Shown here piece by piece: positions 61,368 to 64,000 of a stretch of DNA of 64,000 nucleotides (its first letter is position 1; every line of letters starts with the position of its first letter). Source of the DNA: Vitellaria paradoxa. Its lineage: Eukaryota; Streptophyta; Magnoliopsida; Ericales; Sapotaceae. Location of the stretch: assembly GCA_019916065.1 (NCBI GenBank), contig CM034234.1, positions 2,738,963-2,802,962 on the forward strand, written 5' to 3'. The notes under the pieces were generated by a model. That model made no database searches, was not told the DNA's origin, and saw only the letters and a list, made by a program, of their open reading frames with translations. Position numbers and translations under genes: made by a program.

Positions 61368-63624
61368 ATTTGAAAATCAGAAGTATGCTTACTTTTGTGA
61401 TGAAAATGGGATTAAGCACGAGTTTTCAGCTCCAAAGACACCTCAGCAAAATGGAGTAGTGGAGAGAAAAAATAGAGTTCTGCAGGAAATGGCGCGGTCT
61501 ATGCTACATGGGAAACAACTACCTGTAAAATTTTGGGCAGAGGCGGTACACACAGCATGTTACATAGCAAATAGGGTGTATCTTCGTCCTAATTCATCTA
61601 AAACACCCTATGAGCTATGGAATGGTAAGAAGCCCAATGTTAAGTATTTCAGAGTTTTTGGGAGCAAATGTTTCATCCTCAAGGATAGGGTCAATCTTGG
61701 AAAGTTTGACTCCCGAAGTGATGAAGGAATCTTCTTGGGCTACTCTTCTACTAGTCGTGCTTTTCGAGTTTATAATTTAAATACATCTTCTATGATGGAA
61801 TCTACCAATGTAATTGTTGATGACAATACTAATGCTACTGTCCTTGAACAGGGTGAAGAAGATAATGAACATATAAAGGAGATTGAAAAAGCTCAAGATC
61901 GTATTGAAGAAGAAAACACTGGAATGAGTAAAGAAGATAAAGTTGAACATGACAAAACCACAAAGCAGTTGGAACCATCATCCAGAGTAAAGTTGAATCA
62001 TCCAGTCAGTCAAGTCATTGGTGAGGTAACTGATAAGATGAAAACACGCATGCAATTAAGGAATGAGGTAACTTATGTATGCTATGTTTCTTGTGTTGAA
62101 CCCAAAAATATTAAAGAAGCCTTGCTTGATGAAAATTGGGTAAATGCCATGCATGAAGAATTAGATCAATTTGTTCGGAATGATGTGTGGACCTTAGTAC
62201 CTAGACCTACTAACACTAATGTAATTGGGACTAAATGGATATTTAAAAACAAGAGTGATGAGTTTGGAAATATCATTAGAAACAAAGCCAGACTTGTTGC
62301 ACAAGGCTACACACAAGTAGAGGGAATTGACTTTGATGAGACTTTTGCGCCAGTTGCTAGACTTGAATCCATTAGGTTACTTTTGGCTGTTGCATGTTTG
62401 TTGAAATTCAAATTATTTCAAATGGATGTCAAGAGTGCCTTTTTGAATGGTGTTCTTCATGAAGAAGCATATGTAGAACAACCCAGAGGGTTTGAGGATC
62501 CTAAATTTCCAAATCATGTTTTTAAATTGAAAAAGGCTCTTTATGGTTTGAAACAAGCTCCACGTGCATGGTATGAAAGACTCGCTACATTTTTAATTGA
62601 ATCTGGATTTACTCGTGGTAGTGTAGACAAGACATTATTCCTTCACATGGATTCTAAGCACATCTTAATTGCACAAATTTATGTGGATGACATTGTGTTT
62701 GGTTCTACTTGTGAATCTTATGCTGTTGAGTTTGGTAAGTTAATGTCTACACAGTTTGAGATGAGCATGATGGGTGAGTTGACTTACTTTCTTGGACTCC
62801 AAATTAAACAAGAGAATAATGGGATTTTCATTTCACAATTCAAGTATGCTAGAGACTTAGTGAAGAGATTTGGCCTCTCAAGTGCAAAACATGCTAGAAC
62901 TCCCATGAGCACAAGTACAAAATTGCATAAAGATCCATGTGGAAAAAGTGTTGATCAGACCATGTATAGAAGTATGATAGGGAGTTTGTTATATCTTACA
63001 TCTAGTAGACCTGACATTGCATTTAGTGTGGGTGTGTGCGCTAGATATCAAGCTGATCCTAAGGAATCACACTTACATGCAGTCAAAAGGATAATAAAAT
63101 ATGTCAGTGGTACACTAGAGTTTGGGATATGGTTTACATGTGACACCAATTCTGATCTTGCGGGATACTCTGATGCCGATTGGGCAGGAAGTGTAGATGA
63201 TCGCAAGAGCACTTCTGGCGGATGTTTCTATGTTGGCAATAATTTAGTCTCTTGGCACAGTAAGAAACAAAACTCCATTTCATTATCTACTGCAGAGGCT
63301 GAATACATTGCTACTGGTAGTTGCTGTACCCAACTTTTATGGATGAAGCAAATGCTTGCTGATTATGGAATAGAGCAAGGCCCTATTACCTTGTTTTGTG
63401 ATAACATGAGTGCTATTAGTATATCTAAGAACCCTGTCTTGCATTCTCGCACCAAGCATATAGAAATTAGGCATCACTTCATTAGAGAGCTGGTAGAGGA
63501 AAACATCATCATATTGGAGCATGTGCAAACTGAAAATCAACTTGCTGATTTTTTCACAAAACCCTTGGATGCCCTTCGCTTCGAGTCTCTAGGAAAATCT
63601 GTAGGCATTTGTGCACATCATTGA
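61339..63624 (+). CDS. copia integrase C-terminal half - reverse transcriptase - RNase H
   Basis: Second open part of the polyprotein, in the frame shifted by one base; its first ATG (61339) overlaps the end of the first part and is unlikely to be a real start. It carries the third integrase catalytic residue (Glu in PQQNGVVERKNR, about residue 42), the reverse transcriptase with KARLVAQGYTQVEGIDF, QMDVKSAFLNG and the catalytic YVDDIV (about 448-453), and RNase H with GYSDADWAG, SLSTAEAEYIA and the C-terminal RTKHIEIRHHF and QLADFFTKPL. No internal stop. All residues needed for catalysis appear present, so the element was inactivated recently or depends on frameshifting. Confidence 0.93.
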   Translation: MEENLKIRSEFENQKYAYFCDENGIKHEFSAPKTPQQNGVVERKNRVLQEMARSMLHGKQLPVKFWAEAVHTACYIANRVYLRPNSSKTPYELWNGKKPNVKYFRVFGSKCFILKDRVNLGKFDSRSDEGIFLGYSSTSRAFRVYNLNTSSMMESTNVIVDDNTNATVLEQGEEDNEHIKEIEKAQDRIEEENTGMSKEDKVEHDKTTKQLEPSSRVKLNHPVSQVIGEVTDKMKTRMQLRNEVTYVCYVSCVEPKNIKEALLDENWVNAMHEELDQFVRNDVWTLVPRPTNTNVIGTKWIFKNKSDEFGNIIRNKARLVAQGYTQVEGIDFDETFAPVARLESIRLLLAVACLLKFKLFQMDVKSAFLNGVLHEEAYVEQPRGFEDPKFPNHVFKLKKALYGLKQAPRAWYERLATFLIESGFTRGSVDKTLFLHMDSKHILIAQIYVDDIVFGSTCESYAVEFGKLMSTQFEMSMMGELTYFLGLQIKQENNGIFISQFKYARDLVKRFGLSSAKHARTPMSTSTKLHKDPCGKSVDQTMYRSMIGSLLYLTSSRPDIAFSVGVCARYQADPKESHLHAVKRIIKYVSGTLEFGIWFTCDTNSDLAGYSDADWAGSVDDRKSTSGGCFYVGNNLVSWHSKKQNSISLSTAEAEYIATGSCCTQLLWMKQMLADYGIEQGPITLFCDNMSAISISKNPVLHSRTKHIEIRHHFIRELVEENIIILEHVQTENQLADFFTKPLDALRFESLGKSVGICAHH
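61347..61384 (+). repeat. exact 19-bp tandem duplication in copia integrase
   Basis: GAATTTGAAAATCAGAAGT occurs twice back to back (61347-61365 and 61366-61384). Because 19 is not a multiple of three, it shifts the polyprotein frame by one base and exposes a TGA at the junction. Confidence 0.97.
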
Positions 63625-64000
63625 AATCTAAAAGATAAGCTAGAAGTTTATTAATTAAGTTGAAAATATTTTATGACTTCTATACTGTTACATGTGCATT
63701 AAATCTTCCAAGTTTATAGATTTCAATGAGTTCATAATGTTCGCATTCCTTGTAAATTGATACGAAGTGTTTTGGTGAAGTTTGTCATAATTTTGAAGTG
63801 CTTCCTATTACACTTGATTGTACATGCATATACCTCTTTCTCTTCTTTTCCACGAATCAAGGGTTATTGTTTGATGTGTTTAAAAAATGTTGAGGAGCCT
63901 GATTTGTGCATATCAAAGTTATGCATAAAAAAAAAAAAAAAAAAATTGGAAAGGGCTACCCGTGGGACCAGTGAGAAGCCCCTTAATGACTCGTTGTTTT
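63625..64000 (+). other. post-pol non-coding region of the copia element
   Basis: No reading frame continues after the RNase H stop. A run of about 20 A residues lies at 63927-63946, followed by a GGAAAGGG stretch that could be part of the polypurine tract. No similarity to the 5' LTR is visible, so the 3' LTR lies beyond the window. Confidence 0.6.

Larger units (their letters stand above)
57700..64000 (+). mobile_element. Ty1/copia LTR retrotransposon, incomplete at right edge of window
   Basis: Order of parts: U3 with G/C-rich repeats, TATA box, R/U5 ending in CA at 58397-58398, tRNA-Met primer-binding site, gag, protease, integrase, reverse transcriptase, RNase H, then more than 370 bases of non-coding DNA to the window end. 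Integrase before reverse transcriptase defines Ty1/copia. The gag opening (WFDGSNYSYWKVRMQAF), long coiled-coil gag tail and two zinc knuckles suggest the SIRE-like lineage (inference). The 3' LTR is not in the window; the left boundary is approximate (TGTGAAGGATTACAAAATCC at 57697 is one candidate start). Confidence 0.9.

Noticed and set aside
63927..63946. Poly(A) tail of a LINE or processed transcript
   Set aside because: Lies downstream of a copia pol gene in its post-pol region; no LINE reverse transcriptase or target duplication is seen, so treated as an A-run near a possible polypurine tract.
1..64000. CRISPR arrays, bacterial operons, phage or plasmid features
   Set aside because: Intron-split plant genes and plant transposons throughout; no spaced direct-repeat array or prokaryotic gene organisation.

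Overview
This is a window of nuclear DNA from a flowering plant, very probably a eudicot. Genes are split by many GT-AG introns, and the DNA between them is extremely A/T-rich and full of microsatellites, MITEs and retroelements. The proteins are plant-type versions of OTU protease, ataxin-3/Josephin, reticulon, mitochondrial uncoupling protein, nucleotide-sugar transporter, neutral ceramidase and DUF674. All gene models were spliced by hand. Exon lengths and phases add up exactly for five genes; the transporter is 1 nt out because of a frameshift.

Layout, left to right. 1-1144: A/T-rich DNA. 1145-7945 (+): small OTU deubiquitinase. 9665-14175 (+): ataxin-3-like Josephin protease with a UIM. 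16324-18084 (+): short reticulon. 21464-26973 (-): uncoupling protein (PUMP1/UCP1). 30111-32935 (-): UDP-uronic-acid-transporter-like protein with a 1-nt frameshift in exon 1. 34705-41063 (-): neutral ceramidase, with a 153-bp-arm hairpin in one intron. 43779-51577: probable Helitron with an internal ~1.17-kb tandem duplication, one copy of which is split by a 3.8-kb TG...CA element with a TTATA target duplication. 51705-53747: a second TG...CA element (GAATA duplication). 55702-56690 (-): the 3' part of a DUF674 gene with a GC-AG intron. ~57.7 kb to the window end (+): a Ty1/copia retrotransposon whose gag-pol frame is broken by an exact 19-bp tandem duplication; its 3' LTR lies outside.

The genes do not form an operon or pathway. 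The two neighbouring deubiquitinases (OTU and Josephin) and the membrane/lipid proteins (reticulon, transporter, ceramidase) are ordinary housekeeping functions. The interest in their order is evolutionary: from memory, the Josephin-reticulon-PUMP1 trio matches Arabidopsis At3g54130-54110, while OTU and ceramidase match At2g38025 and At2g38010, as if two fractionated duplicate segments are still interleaved here.

No new multi-gene system was found. The best leads are the intronic long hairpin, the frameshifted transporter, the nested Helitron/LTR structure, and the DUF674 fragment next to a fairly young copia element.
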